64,000 bases of DNA. Source: Actinoplanes philippinensis (lineage in GTDB: Bacteria; Actinomycetota; Actinomycetes; Mycobacteriales; Micromonosporaceae). The notes under the pieces were generated by a model, which saw nothing but the letters and a program-made list of their open reading frames with translations, was not told where the DNA came from and did no database searches. Shown here in pieces: positions 9,891 through 19,812 of the stretch. The DNA lies in assembly GCF_900113015.1 (NCBI RefSeq), contig NZ_FONV01000012.1, positions 124,001 through 188,000 of the forward strand, in the 5' to 3' direction. The first letter of the stretch is position 1. Every line of letters begins with the position of its first letter. The translations under genes were made by a program, and so were the position numbers.

Positions 9891-11306
9891 GTGACTCTAC
9901 GCCTGTATGACACCGCGACCCGATCGGTCCGGGACTTCGTCCCGATGACTCCCGGTCAGGTGGGGATCTACCTGTGTGGTGTCACCGTGCAGTCCTCTCC
10001 GCATATCGGTCACCTTCGCTCCGCCGTCAACTACGACGTGCTGCGCCGCTGGCTCCTGCATGAGGGGCTGGAGGTGAATTTTGTCCGCAATGTCACTGAT
10101 ATCGACGACAAGATCCTGCAGAAGTCGCTGGAGTCCGCGAAGCCGTGGTGGGCGATCGCCTACGAGAACCGTCTTCACCTGGATCGTGACTACGCCGCGC
10201 TCAACGTGCTGCCGCCCACCTACGAGCCGCTGGCCACCGGGCACATCACCGAGATGCACGACCTGATCCAGGAGCTGATCGACCGCGGGCACGCCTACCC
10301 CGCCGGCGGCGACTGCGCCGATGTCTACTTCGACGTGTTGTCGTATGGGGAGTACGGCGCGCTCTCCGGTCAGAAGCCGGAGGACATGCGCGACGCCGGC
10401 GACGCCCCGGTGCGCGACAAGCGCGACCACCGCGACTTCGCCCTGTGGAAGGGTGTGAAGGCGGACGAGCCCCGCGACGCGTACTGGCCCTCACCGTGGG
10501 GCAGGGGCCGTCCCGGCTGGCACATCGAGTGCTCGGCGATGGCCCGGCGCTACCTCGGCGACGAGTTCGACATCCACGGCGGCGGCCTCGACCTGACGTT
10601 CCCGCACCACGAGAACGAGATGGCCCAGTCCAAGGCGGCCGGTCTCGGGTTCTCCCGCTTCTGGGTGCACCACGCCCTGCTCAACCTGGGCGACTCCAAG
10701 ATGAGCAAGTCGCTGGGCAACGTGATCGACCTGGCGTCGCTGGTCGGGTCCGGGATCCGTCCGGTCGAGCTGCGCTACTACCTGGGCAGCCCGCACTACC
10801 GGTCCCGGATCGACTACTCCGACGAGGCGCTGCGGGAGGCCGCTGTCGCGTACCGGCGGATCGAGGGCTTCGTGCAGCGGGCCGCCGAGGTTGTCGGCCC
10901 CGGCCGGCCCAAGCAGGTGCCGCCGGCTTTCGCCGACGCGATGAACGACGACCTGAACACGTCGGCGGCGCTGGCGATCGTGCACGACACCGTGCGCGAG
11001 GGCAACACCGCGCTGGCCGCCGGCGACGAGGCCGGCATCCGGGGCGCGCTCACCGCGGTCCGGGCCATGCTCGGTGTCCTCGGCCTCGACCCGTTCGACG
11101 CGAAGTGGGACGGCGGCGAGGGTGGCAACGATCTGAAGCCGGTGGTCGACTCGCTCGTCGCCCTGGCATTGGAACAGCGGGCCCAGGCCCGCGCACGTAA
11201 GGACTGGGCGGCCGCCGATTCGGTGCGCGACCAGCTCAAGAACGCGGGTATTCAGGTGGAGGACACTCCGGCCGGGCCGCGATGGACGGTAGGAGAACAG
11301 CACTGA
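9891..11306 (+). CDS. cysS: Cysteinyl-tRNA synthetase
   Basis: 471 residues, class I aminoacyl-tRNA synthetase. HIGH-type motif PHIGHLRSAVNYDVL, zinc ligands including C29 (LCGVTVQ), WHIECSAMA and HHENEMAQ, and the KMSKS loop (SKMSKSLGNVI). The C-terminal region after about 330 is the helical anticodon-binding part. GTG start. Its TGA overlaps the ATG of rlmB (TGATG), which predicts coupled translation, a pairing common in actinobacteria. Confidence 0.96.
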   Translation: MTLRLYDTATRSVRDFVPMTPGQVGIYLCGVTVQSSPHIGHLRSAVNYDVLRRWLLHEGLEVNFVRNVTDIDDKILQKSLESAKPWWAIAYENRLHLDRDYAALNVLPPTYEPLATGHITEMHDLIQELIDRGHAYPAGGDCADVYFDVLSYGEYGALSGQKPEDMRDAGDAPVRDKRDHRDFALWKGVKADEPRDAYWPSPWGRGRPGWHIECSAMARRYLGDEFDIHGGGLDLTFPHHENEMAQSKAAGLGFSRFWVHHALLNLGDSKMSKSLGNVIDLASLVGSGIRPVELRYYLGSPHYRSRIDYSDEALREAAVAYRRIEGFVQRAAEVVGPGRPKQVPPAFADAMNDDLNTSAALAIVHDTVREGNTALAAGDEAGIRGALTAVRAMLGVLGLDPFDAKWDGGEGGNDLKPVVDSLVALALEQRAQARARKDWAAADSVRDQLKNAGIQVEDTPAGPRWTVGEQH

Positions 11307-12430
11307 TGGCGGGCAACTCGTTCAACGCCAGCAAACGCACCACCTCGAAGAAGGGCGCGCCGGTCGGCTCGGGCGGTAAGAACCGCTCCGGGCTCAAGGG
11401 CCGCGGGAAGACCCTGCCGGCCGACGAGCGCCCCTGGCACAAGGGCTACTCCGGCACCGAGAAGCTGCCCGAGAAGACCGCGCGCAAGCAGGAGAAGGAA
11501 CGCCGGGCCGCGGCCGCCGAGGGCCGCGCGCCCAAGGTCGGCATCCCCGGCACCAAGGACACCACCTGGGGTCGCGGCGGTGGCCGGGCCGCCGGCATCA
11601 CCCGTTCGCAGTCGGCTCGCGGCGGTGTCCGTGGCGGCGGTCCGCGTGGTCCCCGGGTCGCGCCGGGCCGCCGGTCCAACCCCACCAAAGAGGGTCCCGA
11701 GCTGCTGCTCGGCCGCAACCCGGTGGTGGAGGCGCTGCGGGCGCTGGTGCCGGCCACCGCGCTCTACGTGGCGCAGGGCATCGACATCGACGACCGGGTG
11801 ACCGAGATCGTCCGGACCGCCGGTGACCGGGGCATCCCGATCCTGGAGATCAGCCGCAACGAGCTGGACCGGATGACCGGCGGCGTGCTGCACCAGGGCA
11901 TCGGGCTCCAGGTGCCGCCGTTCGCGTATGAGGACTTCGACGACCTGGTCAACGCCGCACTGGAGCAGACCGCTCCGCTGCTGGTCGCGCTGGACGGCAT
12001 CACCGACCCGCGCAACGTGGGCGCGGTGATCCGGTCGGTGGCCGCGTTCGGCGGGCACGGCGTCTTCATGACCGAGCGCCGGGCCGCCGGGATCACCGCG
12101 ACCGCCTGGCGCACCAGCGCCGGCGCGGCCGCCCGTGTCCCGGTCTCCCAGGTGGTCAACCTGACGCGGGCGATCAAGTCGGCACAGAAGGCGGGCTTCA
12201 CCGCGATCGGTCTGGACGCCGACGGTGAGACCGGCCTCTACGAGCTGGAGGCCGCGGTCGGCCCGCTGATCGTGGTCGTCGGCTCCGAGGGCCGCGGTCT
12301 GTCCCGCCTGGTCGGCGAGACGTGTGACCTGCGGGTGAGCATCCCGATGGCCTCCGACGTGGAGTCGCTGAACGCCAGCGTGGCGGCAGCGGTCACGCTC
12401 GCCGAGGTGAGCCGCCGCCGCCAGAGCTGA
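11306..12430 (+). CDS. rlmB: 23S rRNA (guanosine-2'-O-)-methyltransferase RlmB
   Basis: 374 residues from the ATG at 11306, overlapping the cysS stop. An N-terminal basic, Lys/Arg/Gly-rich extension (about 1-130, with KKGAPVGSGGKNRSGLKGRG) precedes a SpoU substrate-binding domain and the trefoil-knot methyltransferase domain. SpoU motifs: DGITDPRNVGAVIRSVAAFG, IVVVGSEGRGLSRLV and SIPMASDVESLNASVAAAV. It would methylate G2251 (E. coli numbering) of the ribosomal P-loop. It ends two bases before the stop of the convergent propeller gene. Confidence 0.92.
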   Translation: MAGNSFNASKRTTSKKGAPVGSGGKNRSGLKGRGKTLPADERPWHKGYSGTEKLPEKTARKQEKERRAAAAEGRAPKVGIPGTKDTTWGRGGGRAAGITRSQSARGGVRGGGPRGPRVAPGRRSNPTKEGPELLLGRNPVVEALRALVPATALYVAQGIDIDDRVTEIVRTAGDRGIPILEISRNELDRMTGGVLHQGIGLQVPPFAYEDFDDLVNAALEQTAPLLVALDGITDPRNVGAVIRSVAAFGGHGVFMTERRAAGITATAWRTSAGAAARVPVSQVVNLTRAIKSAQKAGFTAIGLDADGETGLYELEAAVGPLIVVVGSEGRGLSRLVGETCDLRVSIPMASDVESLNASVAAAVTLAEVSRRRQS

Positions 12431-12432
12431 CC

Positions 12433-13554
12433 TCAGAAGTACGCGCGCAGGCGGTTGCCATCCGTGAGGAAGAGGCGGCCGCCTGCCACCGTCGGTGGGT
12501 AGTACTGGCTGCTCGGCATACCGCCTTTCAGCGACCGGCCGTTCGTGGCGTCGGCGATCGACAGCGCGGCGCCCATGCCGGAGCCGGTGAAGAGCAGCCC
12601 GCCGGCCCGGACCGGCTGTCCCGCGCCGTCCGGCAGGTGCACCGACCAGAGCCTGCGCCCGTTCCCGGCGTCCAGGCAGATGATGGTCCGCTGCCGTGGG
12701 ACGAAGACGTGCGTGTCGTCGGCGCTCACCGACGGCGCCGGCCAGGTCGACTCCCAGGCCTTGTTGCCGTTGGCCGAGTCGATCGCGGTGAGGCCGCCGT
12801 TGTGGCGGCCGATGTAGAACCGCGAACCGTTCGGGTTGCTGCCTACGGCGTACCAATCCTCCGGGGTCTGCCAGATCGTCTCCCCGGTTGTGACATCGAC
12901 CGCCCGGGACCCCTCGCCCTCGGTGCGCAGCAGGATCCGGCCCTGCGCCGAGAGCAGCCCGTCGCCGCGGGTACCGAAGAGTTTCCACAGCCGGGCGCCG
13001 GTGGCCAGCCGATGCGCGACGGTGGACGCCTCGAAGTCGGGCCGGCTGTCCACCACGACCACACCCCGGTCCACGATCATGTCCTGGGAGGGCGCGCTGA
13101 GCGGGATCTCCCAGAGCCGGGCGCCGTTGCTCGCCCGGTACGCGCCGAGGAAGCTGTGCTGGTTGTCGCAGGCGTAGGTGAGGGTCGCCAGGATGCCGTC
13201 GTCCAGGGCCATCCGGGTGATGCCACGGCGCTCCAGGGCCACGTGCCAGCGCCGGCCGCCGGTCGCCGGGTCGTACGCCCCGATCCCGCCCGGATCACTG
13301 GTGTAGAGGTTGCCGTAGCCGGCCAGCGGCTCGCGGCCCACCTCACACTCCGGGGCGCCGTGGGTGGGTATCTCCCAGCGCTGCCTGATCGAGCCGACCG
13401 TCGCCGGGGTCAGCGTCGTCTCGAACGGGTTGTAGAAGGTCTGGCCCGGGCCGTACCCGGTCTGGGTCCAGTCCGAGGCGGGCGCCGGAGCCGGTGCGGT
13501 CGGGGTGGGCAGACTGAGCGCCGCGGCGAGCGCGGTTATCAGGAAGAGGTTCAC
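12433..13554 (-). CDS. Secreted PQQ-like beta-propeller protein
   Basis: 373 residues with a short signal peptide (MNLFLITALAAALSLPTPT) and a Pro/Ala linker. Seven or so blades follow, with repeats such as IGAYDPATGGRRWHVAL, LGAYRASNGARLWEIPL, AVDVTTGETIWQTPE and AIDSANGNKAWEST. These are YVTN/PQQ-type repeats without the residues known to bind PQQ. No enzyme activity can be inferred. It is the third propeller protein in this region and the only one with a cleavable-looking leader. Confidence 0.75.
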   Translation of the reverse strand: MNLFLITALAAALSLPTPTAPAPAPASDWTQTGYGPGQTFYNPFETTLTPATVGSIRQRWEIPTHGAPECEVGREPLAGYGNLYTSDPGGIGAYDPATGGRRWHVALERRGITRMALDDGILATLTYACDNQHSFLGAYRASNGARLWEIPLSAPSQDMIVDRGVVVVDSRPDFEASTVAHRLATGARLWKLFGTRGDGLLSAQGRILLRTEGEGSRAVDVTTGETIWQTPEDWYAVGSNPNGSRFYIGRHNGGLTAIDSANGNKAWESTWPAPSVSADDTHVFVPRQRTIICLDAGNGRRLWSVHLPDGAGQPVRAGGLLFTGSGMGAALSIADATNGRSLKGGMPSSQYYPPTVAGGRLFLTDGNRLRAYF

Positions 13555-13631
13555 ACAAGATCAACGAGCGGGGGCGGGATCGATGATGGGCCGGGCTCTC
13601 CCGCCGCTTCGGACAGCGGGAGAGCCGCTCG

Positions 13632-14069
13632 TCAGAAGTCGGCCGCCGGCGTGAAGACGTCGCAGTCGCGGCCCTGTTCGGCACGGGCCACCGTGTTGCC
13701 GGTGCACAGGCGAACCTCAGGCCGGCCGCCGCCCCACAGGAACTCGGAACGCGCCGCGAAGTTCGTCTTCCCCCGCCCGCAGAGACTGTTCAGGGTGCGC
13801 CACGCGATGCCGTCAGCCGGGCCGTTGTAGGCGATCTGCACGACCGCGCACCGGTTCCGGCCGTTCACGGCCAGCGTGCCGTTGACCGCGACCGGCGGCA
13901 CCGGCCGCTCCGGAATGCTCATCATCCGGTCGTACGTGCCGTAGGCGCTCGCCTTTCCGGCGGCCAGAGTGAAGGTGTTGTCGGCGGCGAGAGCGGGTGC
14001 CGCGGCGAGGGCGACAGCTGTCCCGGCACCGGCCACAATGACGAGAGCGCGACTGGCGAATGAATTCAT
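13632..14069 (-). CDS. Small secreted protein with four cysteines
   Basis: 145 residues. Clear Sec signal peptide ending ALAAAPALAADN. The mature part (about 115 residues) contains four Cys (NRCAVVQ, SLCGRG, RLCTGN, RDCDVF), consistent with two disulfides. Sequence is otherwise unremarkable: VNGTLAVNGRN, RSEFLWGGGRPEV. I do not recognise a family. It precedes another small secreted protein in the same orientation, so the two may be expressed together. Confidence 0.75.
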   Translation of the reverse strand: MNSFASRALVIVAGAGTAVALAAAPALAADNTFTLAAGKASAYGTYDRMMSIPERPVPPVAVNGTLAVNGRNRCAVVQIAYNGPADGIAWRTLNSLCGRGKTNFAARSEFLWGGGRPEVRLCTGNTVARAEQGRDCDVFTPAADF

Positions 14070-14144
14070 GAAATGGTCCTCAATTGTGTCGAGGGCGTGC
14101 GTCGAGAATTCAACGAGAGAACGAGATGAAAGGCGCGCGAAAGG

Positions 14145-14546
14145 TCAGCGCACGAGCAGCGTGTAACTCGGCACGAAGCCGGTCCGGCACCGGAACGAGA
14201 CCCAGGCCCGCTGCGCCACGCCGGCCGCCCCGACCTTGCGGCACTCGGCCTGCGGGTCGGCCACCTCGTTGAAGGCGGCGGTGTAGACGACGGTCTCGGA
14301 CGCCAGCGGGGTGGTACGGGCCGGATAGCTGACGATCAGGTCGTCACCGGCGAATCCCGAGCGCACCGCATAGGCGGACCAGACGCCGGAACGCAGCCCG
14401 GCCTCGCCGATGACGTCGGCGCGGCCGAAGCCGAAGGTCCCCATGAGCCCGGTGGTGTCCGGCCCCGGCGAGGCCTGCGCGGCGGCCGGAGCGAGCACGG
14501 TCGCGACGGCGGCGGCCACGACGGCGCCACGTGTGATGGAACGCAT
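14145..14546 (-). CDS. Small secreted protein, second of a pair
   Basis: 133 residues from the ATG at 14546, preceded by GAAGGGACA as a ribosome-binding site. Signal peptide MRSITRGAVVAAAVATVLAP with cleavage after AQA. The mature protein has two Cys (QAECRKVG, SFRCRTG), probably one disulfide, and ends FVPSYTLLVR. Function unknown. An upstream in-frame codon at 14645 would add a non-signal extension and is not favoured. Confidence 0.7.
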   Translation of the reverse strand: MRSITRGAVVAAAVATVLAPAAAQASPGPDTTGLMGTFGFGRADVIGEAGLRSGVWSAYAVRSGFAGDDLIVSYPARTTPLASETVVYTAAFNEVADPQAECRKVGAAGVAQRAWVSFRCRTGFVPSYTLLVR

Positions 14547-14998
14547 TTGTTCGGTGTCCCTTCCATGAAAGCGCGGGGATCTCCCGCGACATGACGGACG
14601 GCCGTACAGAAAGGATCGTGTCTCCCTGCAGGCATTACCGAACATACCTCAGACGGGCGGGCGGGGAAGTGCTGGGGGAATGGTTTTAAATTGTTCGCTG
14701 ATTCGTTTTTTTCGACATCGAAATATCCCCGCCGGATGGGGGATGCGGTGGACGCCGGGTGGCGAAAAGGATCACGCCGCCTGTCCTGGCCCGTCACATC
14801 CGGATGTCACTGCGTACTTGAGCGGGCCGCCGCCATTCCGGATCGGCGCCGCGCTGGAGGGCGGCGGGCCCGGCAGTGGTGGATGCGTGTGCCTTACGGA
14901 TGAGCCACCGGCAAGGCCATAGACGGGTGCCGGGCAGGTGACGTGCCGGCCGTGCCCTTGCGTTCTGCGGGGAGTTGCCGGAGGTCGGGCATGAAGAG
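14547..14998. other. Intergenic stretch with AT-rich block, no gene seen
   Basis: About 450 bases before the tRNA. Around 14686-14725 the composition turns unusually AT-rich for this genome (GGTTTTAAATTG, then a run of T). A short inverted repeat TTTCGA-CA-TCGAAA lies at 14710-14723. The rest is ordinary GC-rich sequence without a supported gene. The AT-rich block could contain the promoter of the secreted-protein pair on the minus strand. Confidence 0.45.
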
Positions 14999-15072
14999 AG
15001 CCCCCGGTCGGGATCGAACCGACGACCTCCCGTTTACAAGACGGGTGCTCTGGCCAGCTGAGCTACAGGGGC
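14999..15072 (-). tRNA. tRNA-Thr (anticodon TGT)
   Basis: Read on the minus strand, the sequence folds as a cloverleaf: acceptor GCCCCTG pairs with CGGGGGC, the D arm begins TAGCTCAGCTGG, and the anticodon arm CCCGT-CTTGTAA-ACGGG carries TGT. The T arm is GTCGG-TTCGATC-CCGAC. 74 nt without an encoded CCA, with T as discriminator. The TGT anticodon reads threonine ACA and related codons. Confidence 0.95.
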
Positions 15073-15209
15073 AGTGCGCATCAGCATAACGTCCTGTGAT
15101 GCGGTCGCCATCTTGGCAGGTCGGAAAGAAACGAATACGGTGGCGGGGCTGTTCCTTCTACTCGGATCGTCCGGCACGTTCCTGCCGGTGGAAAGGAAGT
15201 CGCTTCACC

Positions 15210-16298
<1,089 letters not shown>

Positions 16299-16318
16299 AG
16301 CTGATCGGTCACTGAACA

Positions 16319-16347
16319 GGCCTCCCTCGCGATGAGGGGGGCCTTTT
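16319..16347. terminator. Intrinsic terminator after msiK
   Basis: Ten-base stem GGCCTCCCTC (16319-16328) with GAGGGGGGCC (16334-16343), five-base loop, one G-T pair, followed by TTTT. It ends msiK transcription. The T-run reaches into the stop codon of the convergent propeller gene. On the minus strand it is not followed by T residues, so it is mainly one-directional. Confidence 0.8.
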
Positions 16348-17912
16348 CAGTCCGCGAACGAGTGGAGAACGTAGCCTTTCTCGTTCGCACAGGCGATCGT
16401 CGACGTGTTCCACGAACACGTCCCGGAGCGCACCTCGGCCAGCACGCCGAGATTCACCGACTCCTCGCCGAGGTGCGTGCCGGACAGCTCGCGATCATCG
16501 ACCGAGCTGGTCAGGCCACCGGAGAAGGTCAGCACGTTACGCGCGTCCAGCCGGACCGTGACACCGAGCCGATACCACGCCTCCTTGCCGCCGACGAGCA
16601 GCGTGGTGCCCTCGTCGCCGACCGCCAGCAGGCCGTTGCTGCCGACCGCCACCAGCTCCTCCACCCCGGCGACGGGCTTGTCCCACGCGCCTTCGCCGCC
16701 GGCCGCCCGGACCACGTCGGCCTTCCCGTCGTACCCGGTGGACACCACGAAACAGACCAGCTTGCCGCACGGGGTCAGCTGGTCGACGTCCTCCGAGTCG
16801 CCGGCCGTGTACAGGGTGACCGGCTGGGTCTCCGCGAATCGGGCCAGGTCGTACTGGAAGACGCGCTTGGTGGTGCCGGGCTCCACCACGTACAGCCGGC
16901 CGTCGTGGGCCGCGACCTTGTCGCCGGTGGAGGCGACCTCGGCGCGTTTCTGCAGCACGTCACCGGTGTGCACGTCGCGGACCGTGACCGTGCGGTCGGA
17001 GTCGATCTGCACGAAGCGTTGCTTGTCGCCGCCGGCCGGGGTGAACGGCCGCCCGGTGGCGCCGGCCGGCCCGGTCAGGTCATCGATGCCGGTGACCAGT
17101 TGCACGGAGGTGGCGTCGGGGTCGTCCACCGACCACTCGACCGTGCCGTCGGACATGCCGAGGCCGGTCAGCTTCTTCGCCTCCCGGTCCACCCACAGCA
17201 CGGTGTCGGCGGCGAGGTGGATCTCGTCGGAGGAGCCGAGCTGCTTGTCCCAGACCAGCCGGCCGTCCTCGCTGCTCAACGCCACGACACGGCTCCTGCT
17301 GGTGGTGGGGTCGACCCCGGAGACGAGGACCAGGACCTTCTCCCGGGCGTACATCGCCTTCCAGCTGTACGCCGTGCCCGCGTTGTCGTTCTCCCAGAGC
17401 ACGTCGCCGCTCCCGGTCTCGGCGGCCAGCGTGTGCAGGGTGCCCGTGTCGGTGACGCCGGCGAAGAACGCGCGCTCCCCGTACACCTCCGTGTCCATGA
17501 ATGTCGAAGTGAACGGGATCTTCGGCGTGATCTGCTTCACCTCGCGCAGCGCGTGGTAGTCGAGCGCCGGGAATTTCGGCCAGAGCAGGAAGGCCGCGGC
17601 GGCGGTCGCGATCACCGTCACGCCCGCGACCGCCCCGCCGATGATCAGCGCGAGCCGGCGGCGGGATCGTTTCTCGACGGTCGGCTCGGTGGCGCCCGGG
17701 ACGGTCCAGGTGCCCTGCGGATCCGGGTGCGGCTGGTAGCCACCGGGCTGCCCGCCGGCGGCGATCGCGGCGGCCTCGGCGGTGGCCCACGGGTCGACCG
17801 GCTCGGCGTAGACGGGCCCCTCCGGCACGGTCGCGGGCGTCGGTGTCGGCGTGGCCGCCTCGGAGACGCCCGGCGAGAAGCGTGGCTGCGTCTCGTCCCC
17901 CTGACCCGCCAT
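16347..17912 (-). CDS. Membrane-anchored PQQ-like propeller protein
   Basis: About 521 residues from the ATG at 17912. A cytoplasmic N-terminus rich in Pro/Thr/Ala is followed by a basic KRSRRR block and one membrane helix (LALIIGGAVAGVTVIATAAA). The long external part has blade-like repeats (LHTLAAETGSGDVLWEN, VVALSSEDGRLVWDKQL, VTVRDVHTGDVLQKR). Cys residues occur as CGKLVC and in the C-terminal SGTCSWNTSTIAC. A start at 17936 or 17927 is possible; 17912 has the better spaced GAGGGGCGG upstream. Function unknown. Confidence 0.72.
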   Translation of the reverse strand: MAGQGDETQPRFSPGVSEAATPTPTPATVPEGPVYAEPVDPWATAEAAAIAAGGQPGGYQPHPDPQGTWTVPGATEPTVEKRSRRRLALIIGGAVAGVTVIATAAAAFLLWPKFPALDYHALREVKQITPKIPFTSTFMDTEVYGERAFFAGVTDTGTLHTLAAETGSGDVLWENDNAGTAYSWKAMYAREKVLVLVSGVDPTTSRSRVVALSSEDGRLVWDKQLGSSDEIHLAADTVLWVDREAKKLTGLGMSDGTVEWSVDDPDATSVQLVTGIDDLTGPAGATGRPFTPAGGDKQRFVQIDSDRTVTVRDVHTGDVLQKRAEVASTGDKVAAHDGRLYVVEPGTTKRVFQYDLARFAETQPVTLYTAGDSEDVDQLTPCGKLVCFVVSTGYDGKADVVRAAGGEGAWDKPVAGVEELVAVGSNGLLAVGDEGTTLLVGGKEAWYRLGVTVRLDARNVLTFSGGLTSSVDDRELSGTHLGEESVNLGVLAEVRSGTCSWNTSTIACANEKGYVLHSFAD

Positions 17913-18043
17913 GTCGCCGCCCCTCATCCGCCGCACCGGCCGATGGTACCGAGCGGGACCTCGGCGATCAGTCCTGCGATCGACCGGCCGGCGGTCGGCA
18001 AACGAATGCTGAGTCGTGATTCATCCGTGGCTATCGTGGCGTC

Positions 18044-18463
18044 ATGCGCATCGAACGAGTCACCGTCGAGGCCGACGTCCATCGCGCGGCCGATCTCTTC
18101 GACGCGCCGCCCATCGACTCGGTGACCCGCCGGTTCCTCAGCGACCCGACCCACCATCTGCTGCTCGCCTACGACGACGCGGACCGCCCGGTCGGCATGA
18201 TCACCGGCGTCGAGACGACCCATCCGGACAAGGGCACCGAGATGCTGATCTACGAGCTCGGCGTCGCCCCGGTCGCGCGGCTGCAGGGCGTCGGCACGGC
18301 GCTGGTCGACGCGCTGGCCGCGATCGCCCGCAAGAACGGTTGCTACGGCATGTGGGTGGCCGCCGAGTCCGACAACAAGGCCGCCCTGGCCACCTACCGC
18401 CGGGCGGGCGCCGACGAGGAGATGACCTTCACGCTTCTCAGCTGGGACCTGACCAAAGACTGA
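18044..18463 (+). CDS. GNAT acetyltransferase resembling AAC(3)-I
   Basis: 139 residues, one GNAT domain. The segment IYELGVAPVARLQGVGTALVDAL carries the acetyl-CoA pyrophosphate loop, and the following MWVAAESDNKAALATYRRAG segment matches the pattern of aminoglycoside 3-N-acetyltransferase I (IYDLAV…QGIATALI…YVQADYGDDPAVALYTKLG). Family knowledge therefore suggests a small aminoglycoside-type N-acetyltransferase, but substrate specificity in GNATs is easily misjudged. It stands alone in its orientation between membrane-protein genes. ATG start at 18044. Confidence 0.75.
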   Translation: MRIERVTVEADVHRAADLFDAPPIDSVTRRFLSDPTHHLLLAYDDADRPVGMITGVETTHPDKGTEMLIYELGVAPVARLQGVGTALVDALAAIARKNGCYGMWVAAESDNKAALATYRRAGADEEMTFTLLSWDLTKD

Positions 18464-18632
18464 GACCCGGATCTGGTACGGGCCACACCCCTCGCAACCG
18501 CACCCACCCCGTCCCGGGGCTCCCCCGCGACGCAGGCGGCCCGTCCCGCCCGGCAGCGCGCCCGCCGGGCCGAAGCGGTCCGTCCCGGCTTTGCGGTCCG
18601 CGCTCCGGCCGAGGATGCCCCGGAGCGGTCCC

Positions 18633-19238
18633 TCACCGTGTCGCTGCCGCCGAGCGCCGGCGGCCGGGCCAGACGGCGGCGGCACACAGGGCGGCCACCA
18701 CCGCCACGGTCGGCAGGATCATGGCCCGGGGGTCGCCCTCCAGGTCCTCCGCACGCTGCTCCGGCAGGCGCGGATCGGTCAGCCCCTTCCGGTCCTGCAC
18801 GACCACCACCTCGTCCCCGATCGCCCCCGCACCGTCGCCGGGCCAGTCGTCGAGCCGGCCGGGAATCGGCACACCACCGACGGCCAGGTCGTACGAGGGT
18901 GGGTTGCCGCTCCCGTCGTACACCGAGACCACGGTGGCACGCAGTTCCTGAGCACGACCGCCGTCCAGCAGCCAGAGCGGCACCGACATCGCCACGATGA
19001 TCATCAGGAAGACGGTGACGGACCCGGCCGCCACCAGCGGAACCATCCGCGGCCGTCGCGTCGACTCGATCGCGATGAGCCGAACCACCATGATCATCCC
19101 GAACACGATCAGCGTCCCCGGGATCGCATCGACATCGGCCCGGACCCAGGTGGTGGCCACCGGCACGACCATGGCGGTGAAAGCCAGCATGGCCAGCAGA
19201 TAGACCGGCGCAATCGCAAGATCGGACCGCGGTCGCAT
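18633..19238 (-). CDS. Hypothetical membrane protein with four predicted helices
   Basis: 201 residues, ATG at 19238. Hydrophobic segments near 9-28 (APVYLLAMLAFTAMVVPVA), 39-56 (PGTLIVFGMIMVVRLIA), 68-88 (PLVAAGSVTVFLMIIVAMSV) and at the C-terminus (ILPTVAVVAALCAAAVW). An intervening roughly 80-residue soluble domain carries GDEVVVVQDRKGLTDPRLP. It resembles a DUF3592-like organisation in outline, but that is not certain. Larger overlapping frames here are coding shadows. Confidence 0.6.
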   Translation of the reverse strand: MRPRSDLAIAPVYLLAMLAFTAMVVPVATTWVRADVDAIPGTLIVFGMIMVVRLIAIESTRRPRMVPLVAAGSVTVFLMIIVAMSVPLWLLDGGRAQELRATVVSVYDGSGNPPSYDLAVGGVPIPGRLDDWPGDGAGAIGDEVVVVQDRKGLTDPRLPEQRAEDLEGDPRAMILPTVAVVAALCAAAVWPGRRRSAAATR

Positions 19239-19328
19239 GCGACAAAGCTACCGACGACCCGCAAGCCCATCGATGCCCGCCCGAGGTCCCCGGCCGGCCC
19301 TGGAGCTGCGTCACGCCACACCGGGGGA

Positions 19329-19787
19329 TCAGGCGGGGCGGTCGGAGCGGGGCCAGACGTAGGGGAGGTCGTCGGGGACCTCGGGGGTGAAGAGGGGGCG
19401 GTAGAAGGCCGGATCCTTGCGGATCAAGGCGGACTGGTGGCTCTCGTGCAGGGCCGGGTCTCCGAGCCACGGTGGCAGGTCGCCGGCTGCGGCCAGGGCG
19501 GCCTGGTCTCGTACCGCCGGGAGGCCGAGATCGGCGACCAACGTCGCCGCGCAGGTGTCCGCATTGCCGGCGGCGACCCAGACCTCGCACATGTCGAGTC
19601 CGTAGCGGACCAGGCCCTCCGCGTAGCCGTGCCACATCTTGACCGCGGGGTGATGGCGCCAGCCGTACCCCGGTTGGATCAGCCCTCGGAGCACCTGGAT
19701 CGTCTCTACCCGCTGCTTGCCGAGCCGTTTCTGATCGAGGACCCGCGCGCTGTCCAGAAAGCCGGGGAACGGCAGGAAGGTCTGCAT
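19329..19787 (-). CDS. MSMEG_6728-type protein (pyrimidine-dimer glycosylase-like)
   Basis: 152 residues starting MQTFLPFPGFLDSARVLDQKRLGKQRVE. The N-terminal LxxxRLGKQRVE block and the WHGYAEGLVRYGLDMC and PALHESHQSALIRKDPAFYR segments match a conserved actinobacterial family, sometimes described as related to T4 pyrimidine-dimer glycosylase. Activity is unproven. Its promoter region faces the Pro/Ala-rich secreted protein gene. Confidence 0.75.
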   Translation of the reverse strand: MQTFLPFPGFLDSARVLDQKRLGKQRVETIQVLRGLIQPGYGWRHHPAVKMWHGYAEGLVRYGLDMCEVWVAAGNADTCAATLVADLGLPAVRDQAALAAAGDLPPWLGDPALHESHQSALIRKDPAFYRPLFTPEVPDDLPYVWPRSDRPA

Positions 19788-19812
19788 TCCTCGATTGTCC
19801 GTGGAGGTGTGG

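Noticed and set aside
18394..19635. Long minus-strand frame of 413 codons
   Set aside because: It overlaps the membrane protein (18633-19238) and the MSMEG_6728-type gene in another frame; those two have clear features and this has none.
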